The notes under the pieces: model-generated | The model's database searches: none | The model's input: only the letters and a program-made list of their open reading frames with translations | Told to the model about the DNA's origin: nothing | From: Oscillospiraceae bacterium | Lineage (GTDB): Bacteria > Bacillota > Clostridia > Oscillospirales > Oscillospiraceae | NCBI GenBank assembly: GCA_017430985.1 | Contig: JAFRLZ010000077.1 | Span: forward strand, 29,498 to 93,497 | Reading direction: 5' to 3' | DNA: 64,000 nucleotides | Program-made: the position numbers and the translations under genes | Shown: in pieces, positions 50,720 through 59,671 of the stretch | Layout: every line of letters begins with the position of its first letter | Numbering within the stretch: the stretch's first letter is position 1

Positions 50720-51658
50720 TTACAGCATCCAGCTGTCGATCGCGCGGTCGTGGTCGGAGGCGAGCGCCTCGGCGGCGTTGTAGCCCATGCGCTTCTGGCG
50801 GTTGTTCATGGCGGCCAGCTCCAAAATGACGGCGAGGTTGCGCCCGGGGCGCACCGGGATCGTCACCTTCGGCAGCTCCACGCCGAGGATCGTCTGGCTC
50901 TCCTCGGTCAGCCCCAGCCGGTCGTAGACCTTGCCGTCCTCCCAGGGCTCCAGCGACACGACGAGGTCGATGCCGCTCTCGTCCTTGACGGCGCAGACGC
51001 CGTAGATATGGCGCACGTTGATGACGCCGATGCCGCGAAGCTCCATGTAATAGCGGATCATCTCCGGCGCGCTGCCGTGCAGGCGCTCGCGCCCGACCCG
51101 CCGGATCTCGACCGCGTCGTCGGCGATCAGCCGGTGGCCGCGCTTGACGAGCTCCAGCGCCGTCTCGCTCTTGCCGATGCCGCTGTCGCCCGTGAGCAGC
51201 ACGCCCTCGCCCATGATCTCCACCAGCACGCCGTGCATGGTCGTGCGCGGCGCGAGATAGCCGTGCAGGGTGCTGATCACGGCGGCCATGAAGTCCGAGG
51301 TGTCCTCGTCGGTGATGAAAAGGTTGCGGTCGTATTTGATCGCCATGTCCAGGCACTCCTGGAACACGGGCACGCCGTGGCAGACGACCAGCGCCGCGAT
51401 ATCGTACTGCATGAAGCGCTCGAGGGCGGCGCGCCTCGCCTCGTCGCTGAGCGAGTCCAGATAGGTGCTCTCCACGCGGCCGATCATCTGCAGCCGGTGC
51501 GGGTCGAAGTAGGTGTAAAAGCCCGCCAGCTGCATGGCGGGGCGGTTCACGTCCGCCGTGCCGAGCACCGCCGTCTCGTAATCCCTGGACGTGTGCAGCG
51601 GCGTGAGCTTGTGTTCTTCCACGATGGTCTTGAGCTTGACGGTGTATTTGCTTTTCAT
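50720..51658 (-). CDS. hprK: HPr kinase/phosphorylase
   Basis: HprK phosphorylates Ser46 of HPr and so drives carbon catabolite control through CcpA. The 312-aa protein has the P-loop LLTGDSGIGKSETALEL, GHRLIADDAVEIRR, and the signature ELRGIGVINVRHIYG; the C-terminal helix NNRQKRMGYNAAEAL is also typical. First gene of the leftward cluster before murB. It indicates that the sugar gene clusters may be under CcpA control. Confidence 0.95.
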   Translation of the reverse strand: MKSKYTVKLKTIVEEHKLTPLHTSRDYETAVLGTADVNRPAMQLAGFYTYFDPHRLQMIGRVESTYLDSLSDEARRAALERFMQYDIAALVVCHGVPVFQECLDMAIKYDRNLFITDEDTSDFMAAVISTLHGYLAPRTTMHGVLVEIMGEGVLLTGDSGIGKSETALELVKRGHRLIADDAVEIRRVGRERLHGSAPEMIRYYMELRGIGVINVRHIYGVCAVKDESGIDLVVSLEPWEDGKVYDRLGLTEESQTILGVELPKVTIPVRPGRNLAVILELAAMNNRQKRMGYNAAEALASDHDRAIDSWML

Positions 51659-51859
51659 GGGCGCACCTCTTGCCGTAAAATAGTATATGTGTCCGATGCT
51701 TTTATTTTACCCTCTCGGCCCTCGTTTGGCAACTGCTTTTCACGCATCCGGGCGGTTCTTTTTCTGTGTTTTTATTTTGTAAAACTTTTGCTTGCATTTC
51801 CGGAAACTGTCTGCTATTATAATGTAGCTTTATTATTCACGAGCAAGGAGGTGCTTCAA

Positions 51860-52048
51860 ATGGCAAAGTGCCAGTTCTGCGACAAGGACGTGGCTTTCGG
51901 CATTCAGGTCAGCCACTCCCACAGACGTTCCAACCGTACCTGGAAGCCGAACGTGAAGCGCGTCAAGGCCATCGTGGACGGCTCTCCCAAGCATGTCTAC
52001 GCCTGCACCCGCTGCCTGCGCAGCGGCAAGGTCACCCGCGCTGTATAA
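51860..52048 (+). CDS. rpmB: 50S ribosomal protein L28
   Basis: The 62-residue L28 begins MAKCQFCDKDVAFGIQVSHS and has a second Cys pair (CTRCLRSGKV), so a Zn-binding form. AAGGAGGTG is upstream; a TATAAT box lies at 51818-51823. Single-gene unit, diverging from hprK. Confidence 0.95.
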   Translation: MAKCQFCDKDVAFGIQVSHSHRRSNRTWKPNVKRVKAIVDGSPKHVYACTRCLRSGKVTRAV

Positions 52049-52065
52049 CGGAATAACGCCCGATC

Positions 52066-52099
52066 AAAGCCTGTCGAACTGAAAACGACGGGCTTTTTT
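52066..52099 (+). terminator. Terminator after rpmB
   Basis: AAGCCTGTCG / CGACGGGCTT stem with T6 tract. Confidence 0.75.
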
Positions 52100-52280
52100 C
52101 GGTTTTAAATCGAACAGAAAGCCGTGCTTTCTGTTCGAGAGACTCACGCTCCATCGCCCTCGGCGCGCGGGGAACGCGCCTCGGTTGGTCGGCGTGAGGG
52201 CTCGCGGAGCTCGCCTCAGGGTGTTTTTGCCGCAGCGGAGCTGCGGCAAAAACGATTGGAATAACACGGAGGAGATCGCT

Positions 52281-52850
52281 ATGAAAGAATTAGAAGAACG
52301 TATCCTGCGCGACGGACGGGTGCTGCCCGGCGGCATCCTGAAGGTGGACGGCTTCCTCAACCACCAGATCGACCCCGCGCTGCTCTACGAAATGGCGCTG
52401 GAGCTCAGGCGCCTCTACGACGGCGAGGGCGTCAACAAGATCCTGACCATCGAGGCCAGCGGCATCGCCATCGCGGCGCTGACGGGCTACGTCTTCGGCT
52501 GCCCGCTGGTCTTCGCCAAGAAGAGCAAGACCCGCAACCTCGCCGGCGACCTCTACGCGGCGGAGGTGCCCTCCTTCACGCACGGCAACGTCAGCACTGT
52601 GGTGGTGTCGAAGGCCTATCTCGGCCCGCAGGACCGCGTGCTGATCGTGGACGATTTCCTCGCCACGGGCGCGGCGCTCGTCGGGCTCCGCTCGCTCTGC
52701 GAGCAGGCGGGCGCGGCGGTGGTCGGCGCGGGCATCGCCATCGAAAAGGTCTTCCAGGGCGGCGGCGAAAAGCTGCGCGCCGAGGGCCTGCGCGTGGAGT
52801 CTCTGGCGCGCATCGCGGAGATGAGCGACGACGGCCTTCGCTTCTGCTGA
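52281..52850 (+). CDS. xpt: Xanthine phosphoribosyltransferase
   Basis: Xpt converts xanthine and PRPP to XMP in purine salvage. The 189-aa protein has LEERILRDGRVLPGGILKVD, FLNHQIDP, EASGIAIA and the PRPP motif VLIVDDFLATGAA. GGAGGAG lies before the ATG. No purine riboswitch precedes it; only GC-rich palindromes (52170-52250) fill the gap to rpmB. The guanine riboswitch lies downstream, before the next gene. Confidence 0.95.
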   Translation: MKELEERILRDGRVLPGGILKVDGFLNHQIDPALLYEMALELRRLYDGEGVNKILTIEASGIAIAALTGYVFGCPLVFAKKSKTRNLAGDLYAAEVPSFTHGNVSTVVVSKAYLGPQDRVLIVDDFLATGAALVGLRSLCEQAGAAVVGAGIAIEKVFQGGGEKLRAEGLRVESLARIAEMSDDGLRFC

Positions 52851-52929
52851 GGCCGTTTCTTCAAATCTTTATTGTTTTTTTTGCCAATTCTCGTTGTCTC
52901 AAACTGTAAAGAATGGACAAATCCCCAAC

Positions 52930-52958
52930 TTGACTTTTTTCGCGTCTGCTGATATGCT
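52930..52958 (+). promoter_or_regulatory. Promoter for the riboswitch-controlled importer
   Basis: TTGACT and TATGCT with a 17-bp spacer; the riboswitch aptamer begins about 25 bp downstream. Confidence 0.8.
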
Positions 52959-52981
52959 GATAGTGTCAAAAGTTCATATCG

Positions 52982-53057
52982 TTTTTTCGATATAAGCAAA
53001 TAATATGGTTTTGAAGTTTCTACCCGGACACCGTAAATGACCGGACTATCGAAAAGA
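52982..53057 (+). ncRNA. Purine riboswitch aptamer, guanine type
   Basis: P1 arms TTTTCGA (52984-52990) and TCGAAAA (53049-53055) enclose the hallmark elements TATAAGC, ATATGG, GAAGTTTCTACC, CCGTAAATG and CCGGACTATC. The specificity base next to P1 is C in GACTA, which marks guanine/hypoxanthine; adenine aptamers have T. It lies in a 409-bp leader (52861-53269) of the second BMP importer operon. Confidence 0.93.
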
Positions 53058-53100
53058 ACAGACAGAGAGGTTTCACCTGTCTCTGTTTGTTGTTTTTGTT
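53057..53100 (+). terminator. Riboswitch expression-platform terminator
   Basis: AACAG-AC-AGA-G-AGGT with TTC loop and ACCT-G-TCT-CTGTT arm, then TGTTGTTTTTGTTT. It adjoins the P1 stem, so ligand binding should stabilise the terminator and lower importer expression (known behaviour of guanine OFF switches). Confidence 0.75.
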
Positions 53101-53269
53101 TCCCGTCGGTCGAAAGCGATTTCCGCCCCAGACCGGCGTTTTTTGCGTTCTTTGCCGCTTTTGCGGTCAAGATAGGGAGCGCGCCGGCAGCCATCGACTC
53201 CGGCAATCGCCTCAGCCTTTGGACCCGGCGCTTCCCAAACACTCAAATCTATTAAGAGGAGACAAACAC

Positions 53270-54538
53270 ATGAAAAAGATCCTTGCTCTGATCCTTGCGC
53301 TCTGCATGGTCTTCGCCCTGGCCGCCTGCGGTCAGAAAGCCCCTGCCGAGGAAGCCGAGCCCACCTTTGAGTTCGACAACGACTCCACCCCCTTCGACGT
53401 CAACACCCTGACGACCGATGAGGTCTCCAAGATCAAGGTCGGCTTCATCTTCCTGCACGATGAGACCTCCACCTATGACCTCAACTTCATGACCGCCGCC
53501 CGCGAAGCCTGCGAGGGCCTCGGCATGGTCGAAGGCACCGACTTCATCATCAAGACCAACATCCCCGAGGGTCAGGAGTGCTACGACGCCGCTCTTGAGC
53601 TCGTCGACGCCGGCTGCAACATCATCTTCGCCGACTCCTTCGGCCACGAGTCCTTCCTGATTCAGGCCGCCAAGGAGTGCCCCGAGGTGCAGTTCTGCCA
53701 CGCCACCGGCACCCAGGCCCACTCCGCCGGCCTTGCCAACTACCACAACGCTTTCGCCACCATCTTTGAAGGCCGTTACCTCGGCGGCGTCGCCGCCGGC
53801 CTGAAGCTCAACCAGATGATCGAGGAAGGCAAGATCACGGCCGACCAGGCCAAGATCGGCTACATCGGCGCTTACCCCTACGCCGAAGTCAAGTCCGGCT
53901 ACACCTCCTTCTTCCTCGGCGCCCGCTCCGTCTGCCCCAGCGCCACCATGGAAGTGACCTTCACCAACTCCTGGTATGACCCGACCCTTGAGAAAGAGGG
54001 CGCCATCAAGCTCATCAACAACGGCTGTGTCCTGATCTCCGAGCACGCCGACTCCATGGGCGCTCCCACCGAGTGCGAGGCCAACGGCGTTCCCTTCGTG
54101 TTCTACAACGGCTCCGCCGCGGCTGACTGCCCCAACACCTTCATCGTCGCCTCCCGCATCAACTGGGTCGCCTTCCTGCAGGTCATGATCGGGCGCGTCG
54201 CCAAGGGCGAGATCCTCAACGGCGACTGGACCGGCAACCTGGAGACCGGCTCCGTCGAGCTGACCGCTCTCAATGAGAACGTCGCCGCTCCCGGTACCGC
54301 CGAGAAGCTCGAAGAGGTCAAGAAGGGTCTGATCGACGGCAGCATCAAGGTCTTCGACACCAAGACCTTCACTGTCGACGGCAAGGAAGTCACCTCCTAC
54401 TTCGCCGACGTCAACGACCTCGGCACCTTCACCCCGGACACCGAAGTCATCCTTAACGGTGAGTTCGCCGAGTCCTTCTACCGCTCCGCTCCGTACTTCG
54501 ACATCGATATCGACGGCATCACCATCATCGACAAGTAA
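53270..54538 (+). CDS. BMP-family nucleoside-binding lipoprotein (second copy)
   Basis: Paralogue of the lipoprotein at 57, 422 aa, with the same signal peptide text (MKKILALILALCMVFALAAC). The BMP domain starts KVGFIFLHDETSTYDLNFM, with ADSFGHESFLIQAAKE and VCPSATMEVTFTNSWYDP. AAGAGGAG precedes the ATG. Its transcription is controlled by the guanine riboswitch upstream, so purine nucleosides are the likely cargo. The leader 53101-53269 shows nothing further that I recognise. Confidence 0.93.
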   Translation: MKKILALILALCMVFALAACGQKAPAEEAEPTFEFDNDSTPFDVNTLTTDEVSKIKVGFIFLHDETSTYDLNFMTAAREACEGLGMVEGTDFIIKTNIPEGQECYDAALELVDAGCNIIFADSFGHESFLIQAAKECPEVQFCHATGTQAHSAGLANYHNAFATIFEGRYLGGVAAGLKLNQMIEEGKITADQAKIGYIGAYPYAEVKSGYTSFFLGARSVCPSATMEVTFTNSWYDPTLEKEGAIKLINNGCVLISEHADSMGAPTECEANGVPFVFYNGSAAADCPNTFIVASRINWVAFLQVMIGRVAKGEILNGDWTGNLETGSVELTALNENVAAPGTAEKLEEVKKGLIDGSIKVFDTKTFTVDGKEVTSYFADVNDLGTFTPDTEVILNGEFAESFYRSAPYFDIDIDGITIIDK

Positions 54539-54551
54539 ATCGCTTCTTTTC

Positions 54552-54590
54552 GGGAAGTCCCGGAGCCTCTCCGGGACTTCCCTTTCTAAC
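54552..54590 (+). promoter_or_regulatory. Hairpin between binding-protein and ATPase genes
   Basis: GGGAAGTCCCGGAG-CCT-CTCCGGGACTTCCC stem with only a short T tail. Such hairpins often give more binding protein than transporter. A weaker hairpin lies at 54625-54663. Confidence 0.6.
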
Positions 54591-54736
54591 CCGATCAAGC
54601 TCGTCCCCTCCGCAACATGCTGCAAAAGGAAGCGCAGCGTTCAAGCTCCGCGTTTCCTTTTACAGCATTTTGCCGTCTTATTCCCTGCGGCGCTCCGCTC
54701 CGCAGGGGGCCATCTCCCCCCAAGGAGGACACGATT

Positions 54737-56266
54737 TTGGACAACAAGATCCCCGCAGTCACCATGCGGAACATCACCAAGCGCTTCGGCCCCGTCGTCG
54801 CCAACGACAAGGTCTGGCTGAATATCTACCGCGGCGAGATCCTGGCGCTGCTGGGCGAGAACGGCAGCGGCAAGACCACGCTCATGAACATGCTCTCCGG
54901 CATCTACTTTCCGGACGAGGGCGAGATCCAGATCGACGGAAAAGACGTCGTGATCCGCTCGCCCAAGGACGCCTTCGACCTCGGCATCGGCATGATCCAC
55001 CAGCATTTCAAGCTCGTGGACGTGCTCACCGCCGCGGAAAACATCGTGCTGGGCCTGCCCGGCAAGCTCGATCTGAAGGCCGCTGCGGAGAAGATCCGCG
55101 CGATCTGCGAGGCCTACGGCTTCGAAGTCGATCCCGCGCAGAAGATCTACGACATGTCCGTCTCCCAGAAGCAGACCGTGGAGATCGTCAAGGTGCTCTA
55201 CCGCGGCGCGGACATCCTGATCCTCGACGAGCCCACCGCCGTGCTGACCCCGCAGGAGACGGACAAGCTCTTCGCCGTGCTGCGCAACATGCGCAACGAC
55301 GGCAAGGCCGTCGTCATCATCACGCACAAGATGCACGAGGTGGAGGAGCTGTCCGACCGCGTGGCCGTGCTGCGCCACGGGCAGTTCATCGGCGATATGC
55401 CCACCGCGCAGACCAACGCCCAGGAGATGACCAACATGATGGTCGGCCACCCCGTGGTGCTCAACATCGACCGCCCCGAGCCGGTCGACCCCAAGCCCCG
55501 GATCGAGGTCAAGGGCCTGACCGTGCGCAACATCGACGGCATCGTGAAGCTCGACGACGTGTCCTTCACCGCCAATTCCGGCGAGATCCTCGGCATCGCG
55601 GGCATCTCCGGCTGCGGCCAGAAGGAGCTGCTGGAGGCCATCGCCGGGCTGCAGCCCGTGGAAGCGGGCAGCATCTCCTATGTGGGAGACGACGGGACGC
55701 GCGAGGAGCTCATCGGCAAGGACCCGCTGAGCATCCAGCAGATGGGCGTCAGCCTCTCCTTCGTGCCGGAGGACCGCCTCGGCATGGGCCTCGTCGGCAA
55801 CATGGACCTGGCCGACAACATGATGCTCCGCTCCTTCCGCAGCGGCCGCTCGATGTTCACCGACCGCAAGACCCCGCACTCGCTGGCCGAGACCGTCGTG
55901 CGCGACCTCGAGGTCAGCACCCCGAGCGTCTCGACGCCGGTGCGCCGTCTCTCCGGCGGCAACGTGCAGAAGGTACTGGTCGGGCGCGAGATCGCCTCGG
56001 CGCCGACCGTGCTGCTGACCGCCTACGCCGTGCGCGGGCTGGATATCAACTCGTCCTACACGATCTACGATCTCATCAACCAGCAGAAGGCCAAGGGCGT
56101 CGCCGTCATCTACGTCGGCGAGGACCTGGACGTGCTGCTGGAGCTGGCCGACCGCATCCTCGTGCTCTGCGGCGGCAAGGTCAGCGGGATCGTGCCCGGC
56201 CGCGGCGCGAAGAAGCGCGACGTCGGCCTGATGATGACCAAGATGGGAGGAAAGACTGATGAATAA
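54737..56266 (+). CDS. Nucleoside ABC importer ATPase (second system)
   Basis: Duplicated ABC ATPase, 509 aa, paralogous to 1339. First domain: GENGSGKTTL and ILILDEPTAVL. Second domain: GISGCGQKEL, LSGGNVQKVLVGRE; its Walker-B region reads LLTAYAVRGLD instead of the usual AAQPTRGLD. Start TTG with AAGGAGG 8 nt upstream. It overlaps the next permease gene by 8 bp. Confidence 0.93.
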   Translation: MDNKIPAVTMRNITKRFGPVVANDKVWLNIYRGEILALLGENGSGKTTLMNMLSGIYFPDEGEIQIDGKDVVIRSPKDAFDLGIGMIHQHFKLVDVLTAAENIVLGLPGKLDLKAAAEKIRAICEAYGFEVDPAQKIYDMSVSQKQTVEIVKVLYRGADILILDEPTAVLTPQETDKLFAVLRNMRNDGKAVVIITHKMHEVEELSDRVAVLRHGQFIGDMPTAQTNAQEMTNMMVGHPVVLNIDRPEPVDPKPRIEVKGLTVRNIDGIVKLDDVSFTANSGEILGIAGISGCGQKELLEAIAGLQPVEAGSISYVGDDGTREELIGKDPLSIQQMGVSLSFVPEDRLGMGLVGNMDLADNMMLRSFRSGRSMFTDRKTPHSLAETVVRDLEVSTPSVSTPVRRLSGGNVQKVLVGREIASAPTVLLTAYAVRGLDINSSYTIYDLINQQKAKGVAVIYVGEDLDVLLELADRILVLCGGKVSGIVPGRGAKKRDVGLMMTKMGGKTDE

Positions 56267-57371
56267 GAAAAATCAGGCGCCTCTCTTTTATGTGTCCAAG
56301 CGCGGCTCGATCGGCTGGGTGCGCGCCTGGGCAGTCCGCGGCGGCGCCGTGCTGCTGGCGCTGCTGGTCAACGGCGTGATCACCTCGCTCGTCACCGGCG
56401 AAAACCCCCTGCAGGTCTACGCCGCGATCTTCGACGGCTCCTTCGGCAGCTCGCGCAAGGTCTGGGTGCTGCTGCAGAACCTCTCCATGCTGCTGTGCGT
56501 GTCGCTGGCCGTGACGCCCGCCTTCAAGATGCGCTGCTGGAACCTCGGCGGCGAGGGTCAGGCGCTGATCGGCTGTCTGGCCGCGGCCGCCTGCATGATC
56601 TGCCTGCGCGACGCCTTCCCCAACTGGGCGATCATCCTCTGCATGATCGTCTCCAGCATCCTCGCCGGCGCGGTCTGGGCCGGCATCCCCGCCTTCTTCA
56701 AGGCGCGCTTCAACACCAACGAGACGCTGTTCACCCTGATGATGAACTATGTGGCGACGCAGCTCGTCTCCTACTACTGCGTCGTGTGGGAGTCCCCCAA
56801 GGGCTCCGGCCAGATCGGCATCATCAACCCGAACACCCACCTCGGCTGGTTCCCGCAGATCGGCCCCTACAAATATCTGCTGAACATCCTCGTCGTGGCG
56901 GTCGTTTGCGTGTTCATGTACGTCTACCTCAACTACTCCAAGCACGGCTATGAGATCTCCGTCGTCGGCGAGAGCGAGCGCACCGCCCGCTACGTCGGCA
57001 TCAAGGTCGACCGGGTCATCATCCGCACGATGCTCCTCTCCGGCGCGCTCTGCGGTCTGGCGGGGCTCCTGCTCGTGGGCAGCACCAACCACACGCTGAC
57101 GCCCACGCTGGTCGAGGGCCGCGGCTTCACGGCCGTCATGGTCTCGTGGCTGGCCAAGTTCAACCCCGTCTGGATGATCCTCACGAGCTTCCTGCTGGTC
57201 TTCCTCGGCCGCGGCGCCGGGGAGATCGCCACCAATTTCGGCCTCAACTCCTCCTTCGGCGATATCCTGACCGGCATCATCCTCTTCTTCATCATCGGCA
57301 GCGAGTTCTTCATCAACTATCAGATCCACTTCCGCAGATCCGGGGACAAGGAGGACAACGCCCATGTTTGA
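56259..57371 (+). CDS. Nucleoside ABC importer permease 1 (second system)
   Basis: Integral membrane permease of the BPD_transp_2 superfamily, 370 aa, paralogue of the 2874 gene. Motifs include RCWNLGGEGQALIGCLAAAA, NETLFTLMMNYVATQLVSYY and GALCGLAGLLLVG. A soluble N-terminal segment precedes the first helix. Overlaps neighbours by 8 bp on both sides. Confidence 0.92.
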   Translation: MNKKNQAPLFYVSKRGSIGWVRAWAVRGGAVLLALLVNGVITSLVTGENPLQVYAAIFDGSFGSSRKVWVLLQNLSMLLCVSLAVTPAFKMRCWNLGGEGQALIGCLAAAACMICLRDAFPNWAIILCMIVSSILAGAVWAGIPAFFKARFNTNETLFTLMMNYVATQLVSYYCVVWESPKGSGQIGIINPNTHLGWFPQIGPYKYLLNILVVAVVCVFMYVYLNYSKHGYEISVVGESERTARYVGIKVDRVIIRTMLLSGALCGLAGLLLVGSTNHTLTPTLVEGRGFTAVMVSWLAKFNPVWMILTSFLLVFLGRGAGEIATNFGLNSSFGDILTGIILFFIIGSEFFINYQIHFRRSGDKEDNAHV

Positions 57372-58353
57372 TTTTCTCACCTTCCTCCCCCGCGCCGTCG
57401 TGCAGGGCATCCCGCTGCTGCTCGGCAGCACCGGCGAGACGCTGACGGAGAAATCCGGCAACCTCAACCTCGGCATCCCCGGCATCATGTATGTCGGCGC
57501 GATCTCCGGCGTCATCGGCTCGTTCTTCTACGAGCGCGCGAACCCGGACGGTCTGGCCGCGCTGCCGGCCGTGCTGATCCCGATCGGCTGCTGCCTGCTG
57601 GGAAGCCTGCTGATGGGCCTGCTCTACTGCTTCCTGACCGTTTCGCTGCGCGCCAACCAGAACGTCACGGGCCTTGCGATCACGACCTTCGGCGTGGGCT
57701 TCGGCAACTTCTTCGGCGGCTCTCTCATGAAGCTCTCCGGCAGCGAGCTGCCCTCCATCATCCTGACGGCGACCAGCAACTGCTTCCGCCGCAGCCTCCC
57801 CTTCGCGGACAAGCTCGGCGCCGTCGGCAAGCTCTTCCTCTCCTACGGCTTCCTGGCCTACATTGCGGTCGTGATCGCGCTGGTCTGCGCCTATGTGCTC
57901 AAGCGCACCCGCACCGGCCTGCAGCTGCGCGCCGTGGGCGAGAGCCCCAACACGGCCGACGCCGCCGGCATCAACGTCGGACGCTATAAATACGTCGCCA
58001 CCTGCGCCGGCAGCATGATCGCCGGTCTCGGCGGCCTCTACTACGTTATGGACTACGCCTCCGGCATGTGGTCCAACAACGCCTTCGGCGACCGCGGCTG
58101 GCTCGCCATCGCGCTGGTCATCTTCACGGTCTGGCGTCCGAACATCGGCGTGCTGGCCTCCTTCCTCTTCGGCGGACTGTACATCCTGCATATGTACATC
58201 CCCTCCGGCATGAACCTCGCCGTCAAGGAGCTGTACAAGATGGCGCCCTACGTCATCACGATCGTCGTGCTGGTGCTCACCTCCATCCGCAACAAGCGCG
58301 AGAATCAGCCGCCCGCCTCGCTGGGTCTGCCCTACTTCCGCGAAGAACGATAA
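57364..58353 (+). CDS. Nucleoside ABC importer permease 2 (second system)
   Basis: Second permease, 329 aa. It has GETLTEKSGNLNLGIPGIMYVGA near residue 23 and AGLGGLYYVMDYASG. Last gene of the riboswitch-controlled operon; a terminator follows at 58366. Confidence 0.92.
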   Translation: MFDFLTFLPRAVVQGIPLLLGSTGETLTEKSGNLNLGIPGIMYVGAISGVIGSFFYERANPDGLAALPAVLIPIGCCLLGSLLMGLLYCFLTVSLRANQNVTGLAITTFGVGFGNFFGGSLMKLSGSELPSIILTATSNCFRRSLPFADKLGAVGKLFLSYGFLAYIAVVIALVCAYVLKRTRTGLQLRAVGESPNTADAAGINVGRYKYVATCAGSMIAGLGGLYYVMDYASGMWSNNAFGDRGWLAIALVIFTVWRPNIGVLASFLFGGLYILHMYIPSGMNLAVKELYKMAPYVITIVVLVLTSIRNKRENQPPASLGLPYFREER

Positions 58354-58365
58354 GCTTCTTACAAC

Positions 58366-58403
58366 AAAAAAGCCAAGACAGGTTTTCTGTCTTGGCTTTT
58401 TTG
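58366..58403. terminator. Bidirectional terminator between importer and ATP-grasp genes
   Basis: AAAAAAGCCAAGACAG / CTGTCTTGGCTTTTTT stem. Confidence 0.93.
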
Positions 58404-58456
58404 CGGTATGCGGGGAACTGCACGCCGCTTTGTGCGGCGCGAATTCAGGCCCCGTG

Positions 58457-59650
58457 TCAGACGCACTCCAGCTGCGCGTCGCGGTAAAAGGCTTCCAATT
58501 CCTTCTGCGTGTCGAAGACCGCAAGGAAGAGCATGTTGCCCATGGCGTCGGCCAGCGCAGGGGACAGCCGCTGCATCATGCGCATCTCCTTGGCATAGCG
58601 CTCATACAGCTCCTCGTCGCTGTAACGAAACTTCTTCCCATCCCGACGGCCGACGCAGGCGCAGTAGTGATGCTCGCCCACGGGCATGTCCGAGCGGTCG
58701 AAGGCCACCATGTCCGCCCAGATCTTGTACACGTTCGTGCTGTGGGCGAAGTTGATCATGTCCGGGGTGTAGCCGCCGCTGGGGCGCATGTTCACCTCGA
58801 GCGCGACGAGCTGCCCCTTCTTGCCGATGGGCTGGTCCTTCGTCAGACGGAAGAACTCGAAGTGCACGAAGCGGCTCTTCACGCCGAAGCTCTTCGCCGT
58901 GGCGCGGCCGAGGGCGCGCGTGTCCTCCGGCAGCTCCTTGAGGATGTGGTAGATGGAGTTGTCGTGGTTGTTGACGATGTCCATGATCGAGATGCCGGTG
59001 ATATTGCCGGTCTCGAACAGGGGCTCGCCGCGGGAGTCGAAGATGGCGTCGTAGGAGTTGATCTGTCCGGTGATGAACTCCTCCATGATATAGGGGATGT
59101 GCCCGTCGCGCTCGGCGAGGAACGCAGAGAGCTGCTCGTCGTTTTCCAGCTTGTAGGTCGCCGTGGCGCCCACGCCGTTGTCGGGCTTGACGATGACCGG
59201 GAAGCCGACCTCCTTGATGAAGGCGCGGCAGCCCTCCGCGTCGCCGACCATGTGGAAGCGCGCGGTCGGCACGCCGGCGCGGCGGTAGTATTCCTTCATG
59301 CCGGACTTGTACTTGATGCGCGGCACGTCCTCGACGCGGAAGCCGCCCGGGATGTTGAAATCGCTGCGCAGATGCGCGTCCTGCTCCAGCCAGTACTCGT
59401 TGTTCGACTCCAGGAAGTCGATCCGGCCGTATTTGAAGGCGAAGAAGGCCACCGCCCGGTAGACCTGGTCGTAATCCTCCAGCGTGGAGACCTTGTAATA
59501 TTCGGTCAGCGCGCTCTTGAGCGAGAAGCTCAGCTCGTCGTAGGGCTGATCGCCGATGCCGAGGACGTTCACCCCGTCGCAGCGCAGCTCATGGCAGAAC
59601 TGCCAGTAGTTCACGGGGAAGTTGGGGGAGATGAAAATAACGTTTTTCAT
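58457..59650 (-). CDS. ATP-grasp ligase-like protein
   Basis: A 397-aa ATP-grasp enzyme, which would join a carboxylate to an amine or thiol using ATP. Typical pieces: FPVIVKPDNGVGATATYKL (ATP Lys), YIMEEFITGQINSYDAIFD, and VALEVNMRPSGGYTPDMINF with the Mg-binding Glu/Asn. The N-terminal domain (KNVIFISPNFPVNYWQF) resembles carbamoyl-phosphate-synthase-like ligases. The substrate is unknown. It is downstream of two esterase genes, read in the same direction. Confidence 0.85.
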   Translation of the reverse strand: MKNVIFISPNFPVNYWQFCHELRCDGVNVLGIGDQPYDELSFSLKSALTEYYKVSTLEDYDQVYRAVAFFAFKYGRIDFLESNNEYWLEQDAHLRSDFNIPGGFRVEDVPRIKYKSGMKEYYRRAGVPTARFHMVGDAEGCRAFIKEVGFPVIVKPDNGVGATATYKLENDEQLSAFLAERDGHIPYIMEEFITGQINSYDAIFDSRGEPLFETGNITGISIMDIVNNHDNSIYHILKELPEDTRALGRATAKSFGVKSRFVHFEFFRLTKDQPIGKKGQLVALEVNMRPSGGYTPDMINFAHSTNVYKIWADMVAFDRSDMPVGEHHYCACVGRRDGKKFRYSDEELYERYAKEMRMMQRLSPALADAMGNMLFLAVFDTQKELEAFYRDAQLECV

Positions 59651-59671
59651 AAGGATCGCTTCTTTCTTGTG

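Noticed and set aside
53087-53269. N-terminal extension of the second BMP lipoprotein
   Set aside because: The extension would come before the lipoprotein signal peptide and lies in the riboswitch leader; the ATG at 53270 has AAGAGGAG upstream.
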